A stretch of DNA of 64,000 nucleotides. Source: Arthrinium phaeospermum. Its lineage: Eukaryota > Ascomycota > Sordariomycetes > Amphisphaeriales > Apiosporaceae. Shown here in pieces: positions 44,015 through 55,248 of the stretch. Position numbers and translations under genes: made by a program. The stretch's first letter is position 1, and every line of letters starts with the position of its first letter. The notes under the pieces were generated by a model. The model saw only the letters and a program-made list of their open reading frames with translations, was not told the DNA's origin and searched no databases. Location: positions 1,240,001 to 1,304,000 of the forward strand of contig QYRS01000007.1 of the NCBI GenBank assembly GCA_006503535.1. Direction: 5' to 3'.

Positions 44015-46299
44015 CTATTTTTCTGTAGACGGACCGGCGGGGATCGAATCGGGCTTCGGTTCAGGCTTCGACTCGGGCTTCGTGTCAGCCTTCGGGTCGC
44101 TGAAATAGCCCCCCTCCTCCTCCTCGGCCAGTCCACCGGTAATCGACGAATCGAACATCCCGACGTGGTTGACGGGCTTCCTGGGGATATCGTTGCTCTT
44201 CCTCGGCTTGCGGGCAATGTCCAAGCTCTTGGAGGACCGGGTTTTGTCCTCGTCGCTGTTCTTGCGCTTCAAGGTCTGTTTCAGACGCTCGCCGAGATCG
44301 ACCGAAGCGCCCCTCGATTTAGCGCCGGGCGACTCTTCGTCGATGTTCTCCAGTCGATTCCGCTCCTCCTCTTCCCTCTCCTTCCGGGACTCTATACGCC
44401 GGATGGCCTCCTGCGTCAATTCTTGTCTGAACATGCGCTCCACAACATCCTTCTTGCGAGTTCTGCGATCCCCCACGGAAATGAGAACACCTGCGGTGAT
44501 GTTGACGGCAATGGAACAGCTAAGGATCGTGGCCGTAAGTGCAGCGGGGCGGACGTGGTAGTCAATGAGCCAAGTGCACAAACCCAGTGCCAACTGGAAG
44601 CAAGAATGGAAGTCGAGCAAAACCACAATGGCGACAAGAAGTCGCAGCGGGAAGGCGTAGTGCGTTTCCGTCTCGTGGGGCTTGTAGAATGTGTGGGACT
44701 TGGAGAAGCACGCTTGATGGTGTTCGAGCGTGGCTTGCTGGGTTGGGCTGAGTACTGAGTGCTCTTCCGACTGCTTCATGTGTATGTCGCGCTGGGCCTC
44801 AATGTCCTCTTGTTCAGTACGATGCGCAATGACGGGCTCCGATGGAAGATCGTTGTGGTCCTTGAGTTCCGGGACGTGCATCTTGTTACGCAGTTTCCAG
44901 GTGAGATGATAGTACCTGGCAATGAAACACATGTGATAGGTATCGACGAGTCGCCAGGGAATCATGCCATCACCTACAACCGCGAACAGGGCAACAAGGA
45001 CATTGTCGATGACGTCGATGATGTAGTCTCGCCTCTCCACGTCGCCCAGGTAGACCCAGCCGATGAGGAAGAGAACCCAGGCGAAACCAAAGACGGTGAT
45101 GAGGAAGGCGTACAGGGTGACGGCGAACCCAAGAGGCCTTCGGACGTACTGACCGAAAGCCTTCATGCTACGCTTAAAGGCGGATCGCTTCGAGTGAAGC
45201 ATGTGCCGAACGTGGTCGTTCAGCTCGGCCAAGTCTTCGTCGCTCCACTCGGCAAGCGACGTATCTTTGGGACGAACAGCGTAGAAACGTTCGGTCATGT
45301 AACTTGGTATCCGCTCCACGGAAGGTCGTCCCGGGGCTTCGTCTTCCTCCTCCACGTCCTTTAGTGGTCTATCAGGACCTCCTGGGCGAGGAGCGCCCTG
45401 CTGCCGGGTCTCCGGGGGATGACGACCCGGCGGTTGGGCGACGCCTCCACCGTCCCCAGATGGAAAGGCACCGCCAGGCAGATCAGAGTATCGCGTGAGG
45501 TTATAGGTTGGGCGTCTGTTAACCCAACGACCAAGCGACGGTACGAAGAGGGAGTTTTGAACGTTGGTGATGGAAGACAGAGTTGAAACCTCAGGGTCTA
45601 AATCCGGATTAGTAATGCATAACCAGATAGGGGCCATTAGGTACGGAGGATATACGTACCGACAACATCCAGCATGTCGACAATGTTGGAATCATATTCG
45701 CCCTGTTGGGCGAGTTGTTGTTGTTGCTGTTGTCTCCTCTGGTTGTTGGCAGCGTCCGGCCGCATAGTGGCACGACTGAATCTGTGGAAGAGGCCTTTTC
45801 GCTCTGGCGGCATGCCGGGGCCAGCACCGCCGAAATCTGTGGCCTGGGTGTTGCCATCGGGGCCGGTGTTGTCCTCGACATCTAGCATAGACCGACCCGG
45901 CTGCTGCTGCTGCTGGAGCGGGTGGGCATTGCGATGATCACCCGGGACCGGGGAGCCCCCGGACAGTCTTCGGAGGTGGATAGACTGCTGATCTTGCGGC
46001 TGGTGATTGCCGTCGACGTCGAGCATAGACCGGACATGGTAAGGGTTGGAAGGGTTGTTGGGGTCGGCCCTCGGAGCGGGAGCTCTGCGAATGCGAATGT
46101 TGGACTGCCGGGGTTGCAGGGTCCGAAGGGGTCGGAAGCGGTGGCGCGGCTCTGCTGCTGGTGGTGCGGCGATGTTGGCGGTGCTGGCGTTATTGGAGGC
46201 GGTATTGGAGCTGGGAGTGGAATCGGGATTGGGGTTGCTGGCGACGGGGGCGAAGTAGCTGCTTTGCTGTCGTGGAGGCTCCAGGCGTTCGTCCGCCAT
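44015..46299 (-). CDS. DUF2985 integral membrane protein with MLDV repeats
   Basis: Predicted 740-aa fungal membrane protein. Exon 1 is 45660-46299, exon 2 is 44015-45597; the 62-nt intron has a GTACGT donor and an ACTAAT branch point, and splits an Asp codon. The N-terminal 300 residues are disordered, with poly-Gln (129-133, 190-195) and three copies of MLDV (92-95, 138-141, 209-212), the first two as RSMLDV. The C-terminal half has four hydrophobic segments (about 370-397, 405-425, 533-560, 567-590) separated by a charged loop and followed by a coiled-coil-like KEREEEERNRLENIDEE stretch. This layout fits the fungal DUF2985 family (PF11204). Function unknown; probably plasma or vacuolar membrane. 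The last 30 residues are Lys/Pro/Glu repeats. Confidence 0.85.
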
Positions 46300-47902
46300 G
46301 GTAGGGTATCAAAATAATTAGGGTATTATTAAGTGATTACGGTAATCGAATCGTGCGACTGCATTGTTGATGTTGTTTTATCACAATTTCAGAGGAGAAA
46401 GGGAGAAAGCAACAAACCACGTTCTGGCTGCGTTGTTCCGTGGTAGTTGGTTTCATCGTTTTTTAGCAGTCACATCACGTCAAGCGCGGAAGTCCGGCCC
46501 ACGGGGGAAGAACCTTGGAAAATGCGCGCAACTTTCATCCCGATCGCAATTTACTGAGACTGGTGACGTCTTCACTCCACTTCTCGCCCTTCATTGTCCC
46601 CAGTAATCCGCCCAGTCAGTCAGCCCAGGGCGTTAGCGGGCTGCGAGCCGGGGCCAGTGCCTGCGCAGTGACAGGCGCGACTACTGGGTAGAGCAAAAGC
46701 CGCTGACCACTAGCCGGTACACTAGCCTGGCACAGAGACACACTGAAACTTTTCTAGGTTAAAGCCGGCTTTTACTGAAGCACAGGTAAACAGCCTCCAG
46801 CCAAACACAGCTCAGCCTGTCAGCATTCCACAGGTACCTGGCCCGACCCTGGCCAGGATGATTGGACTCGAGAGTAAACAAGAGAATGTCGTCGAGTCGT
46901 GGCCATGGAACGCTGTCCGACTCAACCGTAACAGAGACGGGCGTCTGCTACTGCCTACTTGCATCCTACAATTGATTCTGGTCGAGTCGTCTCGTCTTTG
47001 CTGGAGTCGGCTGCAGTATTGCGTCGTGCTGAGTGGATTGGTGTTACTTCCGCGACGATCACTATCACATGGCCTGGTCCCACGGGCCGAACCATTTACA
47101 AGGCATAAGCCAATGAAGTTGGGATCGCATCTGGGCACTTAAGCATTCTGGGATCCTGGGCATCTCTTGGCACATCTCTTAACTTCACTCACATCTCTTG
47201 TCGATCAAGTGTTGCAGGCATCTGGTCTCAGAAGGTATTCCTCATTCAATCCGATTTGCTTGCAGCTCTTGTTTGAGCAAATTCGGCTCAATGACTAGAG
47301 TTGGCTGACCGAATACGACCGGCACCGAAAAAACGCAATGGGCCAAATTACGCGAGAGATTGGATGCTGCCCGCTAACCAGATCACGACCCCACCACCAA
47401 TCAGACAGATCGCTTAGATTTCAAGATTAACCATTCATCATAGCCTACCTCAGCTGCGTCGCTTCGAGCATCGCACGATAAGGCAAACAGCGGTGTCAAT
47501 CGCGAGCTAAGAATTCCGTTGCCCGTCTAGAGATGCCTCTGTCCATGTTCAGTATCGGCCCGCCTGATAGCTGAATCTCAGCCTCCATCTTGTTTGAATA
47601 ACAAGGAACTACAAGGCCAAACTGAACCCAGCCGAAAACCTGTCAGCTCTCATTTGGAGCCACATGCTATACCCACTAGCTGACCTACAGCTATCGTCTT
47701 CCTCTAACCAATCAGTCTCCAGAAGCAAATACCGCCACAGAGCAAATAGGGGTAGGGTGGTTATATTGGATTCAACCATCGGATATCACGATTGAGATGG
47801 ACAGAGACTGCGCACGAGCGAAACAACGACTCCTTCAACCGTGCCCAGTGTCGAACACTTCGATGATGACTGGCCATTGAGCTAACAGGTATCTTGCATC
47901 CT
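46300..47902. other. Intergenic, promoter of the DUF2985 gene
   Basis: 1.6 kb upstream of one minus-strand gene and downstream of another. No recognisable gene or repeat. Confidence 0.6.
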
Positions 47903-49373
47903 TCACAATCGGGTCATGATCTTGGGTCCGTCGTCTAGGACCACTCTAGTGGTTTCCAAGGCGGTGGGGAGTGGCTTCAAGACCGCCGTTTCCAGCTTCA
48001 TAGGGCGCGGGGCCAGATCCAGCAATGCCTCCTCCACCAGGAGTGCGACGTCCCCGGCGCACCCAAAGGCCAGAGACCACCCGGCGCCCCCATGGCCGTA
48101 GCTGTGGATGATGCGACTCGTTCGGTCTGCGGTCGAAGCGTCGTTTCCTTTACCAATCGCCCCTCCTCTCCGCATGCGAAGCTCCCTCTCGACGCGGACG
48201 TTGCCCCCGCGGAACGGCCGGAGCCCCTGCGCCAGCGGGTACTCCGGGTCCAGCCGGGCCCGCTTGAGGTCCGGGAGGAAGGCCTCACAGCGGGCCCGCA
48301 TCCGTTGAATGATGGGCGACTCCAGCGTCAGGTCGAGCTGGTGCTCGTTGGGCTCGGTGATGCCTCCGATGAGGAGGATGTCGTCATTCCGCGGCACGAG
48401 GAACACAATCTCGTTGGTGCTGTGTGCCGCGTTGGCCGAGATCGTCAGGGCGGCGTCGACCTTGGGGAAGTCGCGGCCGTCGTTGACGACGCGGATCAGG
48501 CCGCCGCGGATCGGATAGCACGACTCGTCGCCCGCCAGCTCGGCGCTGGCGAGCCCCGTGGCGTTGACGATGGCGTCGGCGCCGAACTCGGCCCGCAGGT
48601 CGGCCTCCTGGTCCAGCAGGTCGCCGCGCACCGCCCGCGTGATCAGCTGCGCGCCCTTGGCCGCGACGAGCTCCGTCAGGAATTGCATGCAGGCGTCGGT
48701 GTCGATGACGGGCGCGAGGTGCTCGTAGGCGTCGACGGCGCCGTAGCCGGGGCTCACGCGCCGCTCCTTGATGATGGCCGCGGCGTCGCGCCGGAAGCCG
48801 CGGACGCCGCTCGCCATGATCTCGAGCATCTTGGCCGTCTCGGCCGGGTTCGCCTCGACGGGCTCGGGGAAGAAGAAGTTGACGTGCTTCATGCGGACGC
48901 CCGCGCGCTCGATCGACCAGCGGTCGTCGTTGCGGGGGGCAGCGGCGGCGGCGGCGATGGCGTCCCAGATGTGGTATGATATCTATCAGATTTCTTAGCG
49001 TTGGCGTCCCTGCTCATCAGGAGTTCCTGCCCGTCAGGAAGTTGACCAAGAGGGAATGGCCGCTCACCATGCTCCAGCGCTTGGAGTGCTGCAGCGAGAT
49101 GGCGTCCGTGTGCTGCCCGCAGACGGCTGGCGGGAACTCCCAAAGCGCCCCCGCGATCTGCGACGTAAGCCGCTGCGCGGGCCCGTACGAGGCCCACTCC
49201 TTGGACAGGACCGTGACGTGGTAGCCTCTGTCCAGCAGCGTCCATGCCGTCACCAGGCCGGTCACCCCGCCCCCGACGATCAGGATCCTCGGGGAGGAGT
49301 CGACGGGTGTGCGGAGAGGGGCGGGGAACGGAGTCAGGTCTCTCCAGAAGGTGAGATTCTCGTGTGTCTGCAT
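47903..49373 (-). CDS. FAD-dependent oxidoreductase, D-amino-acid oxidase (DAO) family
   Basis: Predicted 461-aa flavoprotein from exons 49068-49373 and 47903-48982; the 85-nt intron has a GTGAGC donor and a TAG acceptor, phase 0. The dinucleotide fold RILIVGGGVTGLVTAW (29-44) binds FAD. It is followed by the family's SKEWASYGPAQRLTSQIAGALWEFP region. The C-terminal part has the typical DAO sequence IVFLVPRNDDILLIGG and the FAD-closing IIHSYGHGGAGWSLAFGCAGD. Together these indicate oxidation of an amine or D-amino acid to an imino acid with release of H2O2. Exact substrate cannot be read. Peroxisomal members end in an SKL-like signal; this ends in TRL, a weak match at best. Both exons are very GC-rich. 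A sarcosine-oxidase-like activity is an alternative. Confidence 0.87.
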
Positions 49374-51734
49374 GCTGGTGACTGGGTGAAAGATATCGCC
49401 AATATGAATCAGGGTTGGATCACGTCAAGGTACTTGTGGGAATGTTGAGTTTTGAAACTCCGTGGCCTGTTTGTTACTCCCGCACACACTGGCTCTGGAT
49501 CCGGTCCGGGAGATGGCTCCTTTATATAGGATTGCGGTACTGTGGCCTGCATAGTTCTTTCGGGTCCGAAGGCAAGCAACATGAAACGGTAGGTGGAATG
49601 CAAACAACGGGAACCGACTCTAGCTTGACTGCAAGCAACATAAGATTCCGTGTGCTTCCCAGATGCAAGCATGGTCTCAGCCCCGCGCCCAAACACATGA
49701 TGGTACGTAAGATAGCCAGACCGTAGTCTGTATTCAGCGTCGAAGGTAGCATCAGGCTCCTGCTGTCTCGATCCATGTTACCGTCAGTCCCACTTGGAAA
49801 TTTGCCGGCCGTATGGAGGATGCGTACCCTTGACTTGGCCGAATCCTGTCACTGCCGATCGAATGATGGATCGTATGGAGGACGAGGGGAAGAGAGACTG
49901 GAGGGAAATGATTTGCCCATCCCCCCTGAACGAAATAAAGTTTGTTGTTCATGCGGAGTATACTCTAGTCAGCCTCCTCCCTGTGTTATTATGCTGAACA
50001 GGAGCGACCGCTTATACGCAGGGGGTGCTGTTGGACTTAGTGTTGTCAATACACCAACCAAATACACCAATATCTTTATCAGCCGACGAAGAGCATATCT
50101 CAATGAACCAACAATCGTCAAATAATTGGCTGATTGACGAAGTTGGCCGATGTACAGCCAACACATCAACCAACACACCAATATTTGTGTCAACCGACCA
50201 AGAGCCCGGCACTGTGGTTGGTCAGTTGGTCGATTGACAAAACTGTACTGAAAGGTCCTCGTGGGCTGCCTCTCTCTTCTTCTGGTAACGATGAGCTGTA
50301 TCGAATATCTGGTCGGAGTTTCTTTTTCCTGGTCATATGGCAATGAAGGTTCAATAGTTCTTACACGTCCGCCTTTCCCCCTCTGGATCAGCCGAGTTCT
50401 TGGCCAGGAGACTGCATAACTAGTCCCTGCGTACTCATCTTCCTGCGCAGGTGTGGGATGACTATAGGGTTACTATGCAGCAGACTAAGGATCATTGCCA
50501 CTCAGGGGTAGCCTCTTCTGGGCTCGTTCCGCCAGAGAAACGATTGGTTTCCCGGGGCTCGCTCGACAAACACCGCCTCGTTTCGAGCCACAGGGGTGCA
50601 GAAGATAATCCCACGATTCGGATCCCGCGACGCTTGTTGGCTGCGGCCTTGCGGCGCGGGGCAGGAGGGGGGAGACCCGTCACCCCACCCTGGATACGAC
50701 CGGTGCAGGTTCGTCCCGAACGAGGTCTGGTCCGCGATCACGCGACGCCCCAGTTTATACTCGGCCGTGGTGTTTTCCAACTAGCGCTTACCTTTTGCTA
50801 CTTACTGCAGCTTGTTCCATCGCAGCGCATTTCTCCGCAGACTTCGGATCCGAGGCTGGTCGTATGTATTGGTTTGTTCTCCTTTCGCTAATGCGGACCT
50901 CCATGTACCGGGTTGGGAGACCCTTGACCCAATGCAGTATAATATGGCCAAGGATGGCAACTAAGTCAGCTGTTCCAGCTGTATGCTTGACTAAGAAGTT
51001 CCACGGCTAGGGCTACGCCTGTTACGTTCCTTCGGGCACTTTCAGTCCTTCTACGCTTTCCCAGCAGCCACCTCCTCATCTTGGTAACGTTGACTTTGTA
51101 TATACTGCAACTTTCCTATGATCCGCTTGATAGCTACATGATTAAACAAAGGCGGAGAGCACAGTAACTTATCAGACACCATGAGTTTCAGTGATGTTGA
51201 TATAGAGTGAAGCTTCTCGTATGTGAAGACAGAAAGAAGGAAGAGAGGCGAGGAGATCTAACCCCCAAATGCCATATGGGGCGCCCAGTGATGCTACTTA
51301 TAGCTCGAGGCAGGAAATATGTCACGTTGTCTTGATCGTGAAGTCGGTCGACTGTTTTCAACCTTTATTCCACATTACAACCTTCCAGCTAGCCGAGTTA
51401 TTGGCATGCAGACGTTACTCGAGTTTCATTTTGAATACTCTAGGTGCGGATGGTGGATAGTTAGTAATTGAATGGAGATGGCTGATTAGTTGTGATTCAA
51501 TTAGCGTTTTGCAGCATCATGATCTTGGGAAACTCTGAGTTGGCACACTTCTCCGATGCGTTCAATGCACCAGGTTGCCTGAGGAAAACTACTGAATAAA
51601 TAGTTAGCCTTCCATCTCGATCCTGCTCTCTCCCTCCTTCACAACTTCATCCATCGCACGCTCCTCCACGCCCCTCGCTACTACCGTCGCTCTTTGTGCT
51701 ATCGGTTATTTCAACCCTCGCCCACACCGCCACG
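49374..51734. other. Divergent intergenic region
   Basis: 2.36 kb between the DAO-family gene and the Con-13-like gene, which point away from each other. It holds one candidate MITE (50039-50244) and otherwise nothing recognised. Confidence 0.6.
50039..50244. mobile_element. Candidate small inverted-repeat element
   Basis: The left end AGTGTTGTCAATACACCAAC and the reverse complement of the right end, AGTTTTGTCAATCGACCAAC, agree at 17 of 20 positions. The inside is full of ACCAA/TTGGT and ACCGACCAA motifs in both orientations, and two halves resemble each other (50049-50094 and 50164-50207). No coding capacity. No clear target duplication, so the class (hAT-like?) is a guess. Confidence 0.5.
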
Positions 51735-52858
51735 ATGGGTTCCTTTCTCACAGCCTGTCTCCTCTTCTTGAGTCTGCTTGGTGTCGCCATGGGCGATAAC
51801 AATCAGACCCATGTGCCACCCAACGTGCCCCCCCAAGCCGCCGACAAACCTGCCCCGAAGCCAGTAGTCCACCCAATGCTCAGCGTAAACCTGTCGCCTG
51901 CCCTGTTTGAGCACCTGCCTCCCACTTGGGGCGTCTGGAAGGGCTGGGAATCTGGATGGATCCCCAAGCCGTGTCGCGACGCTGCCGAGCTACATCACCT
52001 CAACCCTTGGGAGATGGAGGTCTATAGCGTCAAGTACACCGACTGCGACGAGCCATGGACCATCTGCCGCCACTACAATGACAGCGCCAGCATCGCCAAG
52101 ATGGTCGAGGTAAGTGGATAGATACCATGGTACTGTTGGACAGCAAGACTGACCGTACTCTCTCGTACAGACCTTTGGCAACATTCCCATCGGCATGCGG
52201 GAATATTTCAGCACCATCGTCACGCTCCCCGACCTTGGGATCTCCACGGGCTTGACTCTGTTCACCCCGGGGGAGCCGCCTGTCATTCAAATCAAATACG
52301 GGGGGTTTGTACAAACGGTACTGATCCACGAGGTTTCCCACATCCTGGACTCCCAGATTCGCAAGGAACCCAGCTACGGCCATTTCTTCAGCAACACCAG
52401 CATGTGGAAAGGCAACTACAGCTTGGATACTGCCGCAGTGACCCGTTACTCGCTCGTCAACTGGAATGAGAATTTTGCCGAGGCGGGCCCCTCAGCGCTG
52501 TATGATCTCGTTGTGCCCGGTGGCCTTGCTAACGTCACGGCAGATGCCGAATCGGTTAGTATTTTTATTCTTCTTCTTCTTCCTCCTCTTCGCCATATTG
52601 TTCGAGTGGCTGACGTAAGACATCCGGCAGGTTTCCCACGTTGTGTCGACGTACAAACGTGTACTCGGCGACACGATCAAGCCGCGGTCCAAGCCCAAGT
52701 GCACGAAGCGATGGCCGAACCCCAAGGTCGTCCCCGTCAGCGACAAGAAGGTGCCGCCGTACCCGGCCCCGGACGTCAGCATCAAGTCCAAGGATATCGG
52801 CCGTATCGAGCATGCGAGCAAGGGTACGATTATAAACTGCGCTCTGCCGCATTATTAG
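51735..52858 (+). CDS. con-13: Conidiation-specific protein 13-like secreted metalloprotease-like protein
   Basis: Predicted 328-aa secreted protein from exons 51735-52109, 52171-52554 and 52631-52858 (introns 61 and 76 nt, GTAAGT and GTTAGT donors, phase 0). Residues 1-20 (MGSFLTACLLFLSLLGVAMG) are a signal peptide; the start is the only ATG before it. A tract of Pro, Asn and Gln follows, then WESGWIPKPCRDAA, YTDCDEPWTICRHY and NIPIGMREYFST, which match the pattern of Neurospora Con-13. HEVSH (178-182) is an HExxH zinc motif and NENFAEA (from 224) offers a third ligand, so it could be an active gluzincin-type protease, though this family is poorly characterised. Con-13 transcripts in Neurospora rise during conidiation. 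Several N-glycosylation sites. The gene is intact, unlike those to its right. Confidence 0.78.
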
Positions 52859-53247
52859 CGAAATCTGGGAATGTCAAGCTTTTGAGGTTGTTGTATCATG
52901 GGATAGATGGCTAGACAGCCGATGGATGCTGCTCCGAGATAGGCCCTAATAGCGGCACACTTCTTCTTCTATGCGAACTACATGATAATTTAGACACATC
53001 TACCCATATTGTGATACTTTGGCACAGGTCGTCATACGCTTCGCCAGCCTTAGTAAGCATTGTGTGACAAACAACCCAAGGTTAGCTTTAAGGTTGGCCA
53101 CTAACGCACGCCTCTTCACGTCTGGTTGGAGGGAAAGTGATTTAAGATTGTGGGGCCGCACCAACCCGGCCGCTAAAAGAGCCATAAGCTCCCTGAATCA
53201 TATATGCTCATTGAAGAGATTTCAGACATCCAAGTAACAACTTGATA
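52859..53247. other. Intergenic before tRNA
   Basis: 389 bp with a 72-codon open frame at 53019-53237 that has no motif. Nothing supported. Confidence 0.5.
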
Positions 53248-53341
53248 TCTTTGGTAGTATAGTGGTCAGTATGCGAGCTTGTCATTGGATATTCCAGAGT
53301 CATATACGCTCGAGACCGGGGTTCAATTCCCCGCCAGAGAG
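53248..53341 (+). tRNA. tRNA-Asp (GTC), intron of 22 nt
   Basis: The 5' acceptor strand TCTTTGG (53248-53254) pairs with CCAGAGA (53334-53340) with one G-T pair; G53341 is the discriminator base. D-arm TAGTATAGTGGTCAGTA. Anticodon stem CGAGC/GCTCG, loop TTGTCAC with anticodon GTC at 53281-53283. A 22-nt intron (53285-53306) sits after position 37, the standard place. T-arm is CGGGG-TTCAATT-CCCCG. All arms complete. Confidence 0.96.
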
Positions 53342-54069
53342 TCGCTGACGCGCTTCGAGATGATTTTTTGGTGTTTTCTAAGGTCTTATAGACCTTGAAA
53401 TAACTCCTTTTCTCTTTTTTTTTCCATCCCTTTTTTCCGGTTCATAAATATCACACCCCTCTTCCATCTCCCCGAACAGATTCCAAAGACTTGTGACAGG
53501 CTATCTGTTTTCCTGTGTCTCCGCTTGCCTTTAAGTTTACGTCCTTCGTGTCGTCTTTTAGTGCTATCCCAATCACTGTTGAAACTGGAAACTATAGTCT
53601 ATAGTCTATATCGTTGATCGTAGATGGGTGAGGACCGGACATCATTCCTGCATCTATGCCAGCAGTCTTTAAACCTAGATGCTTTATAACTAGCTCTTTC
53701 TTCTTTTGTTTTGTTGAAGCCTGCTTTTGGTCTTTGGGACCCTGATCGGCCGCGTAATCCTCAGGCATCTGGATACTATTTGAAAAGGCTCTACCCTGTT
53801 CCCCTCAGTCAAACTCAGCTTGCAGCGATTGCGTGTACTCTTCATGGACATGTGAAGCATCGAGGATCGAGTGAATCATGGTAGCATTGAAATGTACATA
53901 GAATATATACATACAAGAAATGTATTTCCTTCTGTCCCGGAAGGAGGGAAGCATCGAATCAGTAGCCAGGATATACACAGCCCAGCCATGAAAAACAATA
54001 CACACCCGGACAATTTGTCATCGAACACACTGACAGAAGCCACCACTTATGAAACCCTTCCTCTCCGGT
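53342..54069. other. Intergenic after tRNA
   Basis: T-rich tract (TTTTCTCTTTTTTTTTCC near 53408) soon after the tRNA can serve as RNA polymerase III terminator. Otherwise nothing seen. Confidence 0.55.
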
Positions 54070-55248
54070 CTAGTAGCCTCCGACACCCCACCCCTGCAAG
54101 GGATTGCTCCCAGGTAGCGCCTTGACCCACTCATCCGCGGGATCGGGCACGACCGAGTCAATGACGCACTTGTCGTCCTTGTTGACGCCGCCGAGGACGG
54201 TGGGACAGGTGTCCATGCCGCCGGACCCGGTGTCGCAGCCGTCGATGATGGCGCGCAGGGTGTCGGGGTCCCAGCCGCTCACGAAGTCGGCGTGCAGGCT
54301 GTAGCCGGTGCGGTCGCCGTCCGCGAGCACAAAGGGCTGGTTCCGGCCGTCGGGCGTCCAGTCGCCCGCGAACCGCGGCGTGTCGTAGTAGACCTCGAAG
54401 AACATGTGGGGACGTGCACCCAGCCCGCGGGGCAGTCCAGCTTGCCGTGGTTGTCCGCGGGGAACGCCATGTTGCGGCGGTGGTCGTCGGGCCCCGCCGC
54501 CGGGTCGTAGCACGACGGCAGGTGGATGTCCTGCCGCAGCGGCGACGCGTACCCGTCGCAGTTGATCACGGGGAAGCCCGCGCCCGCCCCGCGGTTGCCC
54601 GGGTCCGGGAGGCCCCCGTGCGTCCCGTCCGAGCCCTTGGGGTACCGGTCCGGGTCGCCCTGCGCCGGGCACGTGAACTGGACCGGCTGGATGGGGCCCA
54701 TGGACGGGTCGAGCTGCAGGCCGCCCGTGGCCGGCGGCGTGCGCTTCCCGGCTTCGCCGCTGACGATCTTGAGCCCGGGCGGGAAGGGCTCAATCTTGTC
54801 GTTGGTCACATCAAAGCTAGGGGAAGATTCGTCAGCACATCTCACTATCTTCTCTATATAAGTCGAGGGTGGATCAGGAAACTTACAAGTAATACACTTG
54901 CATGTAGAATAGGGGCACCTTCTTGAACGTCCCGTTGTGCGGCGACTGGTACCAGATGTTGGGGACCCAGTAGTTGCTCTTGTCGTTCTTGATCATGGAG
55001 TTGGTGCACTTGGACTTGAGCAGCTGGTCGCCTTGAATGTCCAGTCCGAAGTTGCTGCCGCCCATGACCCCGTGCGAATGGGCCGAGGCGGTGCCGGGGC
55101 TGATGATGGGATCCATGCGGCCCTCGGTCGAGAACTTGCCGGCCACATTGTTGAAGCGGAGGACGCTGAAGGCTCGGGTGGCTCTCCCGGCCAGGGGTGC
55201 GGCTGCGGCGCAAGTTGCCACCAGGCACAGAGTCAAGATTTGCATCAT
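54070..55248 (-). pseudogene. DUF1996 secreted protein with one frameshift
   Basis: Signal peptide MMQILTLCLVATCAAAAP, then the DUF1996 pattern: FNNVAGKFSTEGRMDPIISP, SAHSHGVMGGSNFG, NYWVPNIWY and, after the intron, PVQFTCPAQGD, FPVINCDGYASPLRQDIH and FFEVYYDTP. Exon 1 is 54887-55248; the intron is 54817-54886 (GTAAGT...TAG); exon 2 runs from 54816. The frame that carries CPAGWVHVP ends in unrelated sequence, while the following HMFFEVYYDTP...GWDPDTLRAIIDGC...GVGGY continues in another frame. The switch lies at a run of four G at 54408-54411 and needs one base. Either the gene is broken or one base was lost in sequencing. DUF1996 proteins are secreted fungal proteins of unknown function, often with a WSC domain; none is seen here. 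Confidence 0.82.

Noticed and set aside
53019..53237. 72-codon frame just before the tRNA
   Set aside because: No recognisable similarity; possible transposon relic could not be supported.
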